The notes under the pieces were generated by a model. It was not told the DNA's origin. It did not search any database and was given only the letters and a program-made list of their open reading frames with translations. Shown piece by piece: positions 62,855-64,000 of a stretch of 64,000 nucleotides of DNA. A program made the position numbers and the translations under genes. Position 1 is the first letter of the stretch; each line of letters opens with the position of its first letter. The stretch comes from Gammaproteobacteria bacterium (lineage in GTDB: Bacteria > Pseudomonadota > Gammaproteobacteria > Pseudomonadales > Pseudohongiellaceae): contig JAQWZF010000026.1 in the NCBI GenBank assembly GCA_029253585.1, forward strand, positions 1 through 64,000, read 5' to 3'.

Positions 62855-64000
62855 ATGATTAAGATCGCTCCAGCTCTCAACATATTTAGGCTGGCTGTTC
62901 TGCCAGCATTTGCCCTGACCGCGGCTTTCCTAATTTCGCCAACGGCAAGTCTCGCGCAGCAGGCCACAGCCAATCAGATTCAGGCCTGTGAATCACTGCG
63001 ACAGCTACGTAATCTTACCATCACTGAGGCGGGCGTGAGAGACAATGATCAATCTGACTCCGCCTACTGCTACGTGCGCGGCATCATCTCGCCGGCGATA
63101 CACTTTCACGCACAGCTGCCTCTTCCCGAGAACTTCAACGGTCGCTTCCTGCAATGGGGCGATGGTGGCAAGGATGGTGATCTTGATTTCGCGAACCATC
63201 GGGTCGCCGAAGGTTATGCGGTAACCAACAGCAACACCGGCCACGACAGCGGCACCGAGCCAGGCTCCGCATTCGGCTTTAACAACCGTCAGGCGGAGAT
63301 AGACTTCGGCTACCGTGCCGTTCACCTAACAGTCATGGCGGGCAAGACGCTGGTGAATAACTTCTACAATCGCGCTCCCGACTACTCCTACTTCGAAGGC
63401 TGTTCTACCGGTGGGCGTCAGGGACTGATGGAAGCCCAGCGCTATCCAAATGACTTCGACGGCATCGTTGCCGGTGCTCCGGTGAATTACTATCAGGCGA
63501 TGAATGCGGCTGGTACCTGGAATCTGCAGCGCATGTTCAAAGACAACTTTGCCGGCAACCTGGCGATAGACAGCAACGGAGATGGCCAGCGCGACAGCGT
63601 CGAGCTAGTGCAGATCCTCAATGATGCGGTACTACATAAATGCGACGCCAACGACGGCATACGCGATGGCGTGCTTAACAATCCGCTATCCTGCGACTTC
63701 GATCCCCGCGCCGACCTTTCCGATCATATATGCCCGTCGTCCGGCAATGGCGCTGCCTGTTTCAATGACGCACAGATACAGACCATAGCCGATTTCTACA
63801 GCGGCCCCTACGACAGCAACGGCACCGTCATCTACCCCGGCAGAACCAAGGGCTCGGAGCTGGACTGGGCTGGCCTGTTTGTCCCAAGTGCCAGTAATGG
63901 TATGGCGCCGGGCATGCTCCGGGGGCCGGCTGGCGATCACGTTAACTATCTGTTCTATGAAGAAGACCCAGGCGTCACCATTCCGAATCTAAACGATCCG
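62855..64000 (+). CDS. Tannase/feruloyl-esterase family protein, partial
   Basis: The gene runs off the right edge; 382 codons are visible. It starts at ATG 62855 with AGGTG upstream and a signal peptide (about 1-34, LAQQ). The alpha/beta-hydrolase features are ACESLRQLRNLTITEAGV, LPENFNGRFLQWGDGGK, the nucleophile EGCSTGGRQGLMEAQRYP (Cys-Ser pair), FDGIVAGAP and a disulfide-type DGVLNNPLSCDFDP. These are hallmarks of the tannase/feruloyl esterase family. It should be exported and release phenolic acids or similar esters. The catalytic Asp and His are expected beyond the window. Confidence 0.88.
   Translation, partial: MIKIAPALNIFRLAVLPAFALTAAFLISPTASLAQQATANQIQACESLRQLRNLTITEAGVRDNDQSDSAYCYVRGIISPAIHFHAQLPLPENFNGRFLQWGDGGKDGDLDFANHRVAEGYAVTNSNTGHDSGTEPGSAFGFNNRQAEIDFGYRAVHLTVMAGKTLVNNFYNRAPDYSYFEGCSTGGRQGLMEAQRYPNDFDGIVAGAPVNYYQAMNAAGTWNLQRMFKDNFAGNLAIDSNGDGQRDSVELVQILNDAVLHKCDANDGIRDGVLNNPLSCDFDPRADLSDHICPSSGNGAACFNDAQIQTIADFYSGPYDSNGTVIYPGRTKGSELDWAGLFVPSASNGMAPGMLRGPAGDHVNYLFYEEDPGVTIPNLNDP

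Overview
The window is a 64 kb chromosomal segment of a gammaproteobacterium. The core gene order nnrD-tsaE-amiB-mutL-miaA-hfq-hflX-hflK-hflC-(DUF2065)-hisZ-purA, read on the minus strand from about 20.8 to 4.9 kb, is the order I know from Pseudomonas and relatives. The rest is rich in secreted hydrolases, RND/MMPL exporters, lipoproteins and small c-type cytochromes, which suggests a free-living, probably marine, non-Pseudomonas lineage. I cannot name genus or family from sequence alone.

Layout. (1) 1-4.9 kb is an accessory patch: a 3'-truncated tRNA-Leu copy followed by a run of short hairpins, an intact tRNA-Leu(CAG) with its own promoter, a truncated tyrosine integrase, a CopC-like lipoprotein, a small charged protein, a REP-associated (RAYT) transposase and a ROK sugar kinase. 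(2) 4.9-16.9 kb is the purA-to-tsaE housekeeping cluster. (3) 16.9-19.2 kb interrupts the usual tsaE/nnrD neighbourhood with a small membrane protein, a DUF2235 pseudogene carrying a frameshift and a nonsense codon, and a DUF3565-DUF1971 fusion. (4) 19.2-25 kb holds nnrD with a MarR regulator, a SIMPL-domain protein, a DUF2059-like protein and a large DUF6351 lipoprotein. (5) 25-36.5 kb holds an aceE without aceF, VOC and DUF4159 exported proteins, a sixA-cytochrome c-chaN operon, DUF481, an FMN glutamate-synthase-like protein, a TPR protein, a lipoprotein and a TraB-like protein. (6) 36.5-42.5 kb holds an iron alcohol dehydrogenase, the molybdenum hydroxylase pair iorAB, an NnrU protein, a small secreted protein and a ClpP paralogue. 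(7) 42.6-54.2 kb holds a CX3CH cytochrome, two RND exporters, a secreted redoxin, an M20 peptidase, the divergent fpr/finR pair and a Tat-exported DUF3237 protein. (8) 54.2-56.2 kb holds a palindromic element and a redoxin-cytochrome-copper monooxygenase fusion. (9) 56.4-64 kb holds an inositol-monophosphatase-family gene, a four-gene set resembling the mycobacterial decaprenyl-phosphoryl-arabinose pathway (GtrA, DprE1-like, DprE2-like, HAD-UbiA), fghA, a SRAP protein and a tannase-family esterase that runs off the edge.

How genes work together. The compact plus-strand run 57292-61196 could make a polyprenyl-phosphate-linked D-arabinofuranose donor: UbiA adds phosphoribose to polyprenyl phosphate, the fused HAD domain could remove the 5-phosphate, the DprE1/DprE2 pair would epimerise C2, and the GtrA protein (frameshifted here) would handle the membrane step. 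The 569-residue exported fusion at 54438-56147 keeps one CXXCH heme site and what look like all six PHM-type copper ligands, but has lost the redoxin cysteine that its stand-alone relative at 47158 retains. These two systems are the most interesting content. All assignments rest on reading motifs and gene order by eye; no searches were run.
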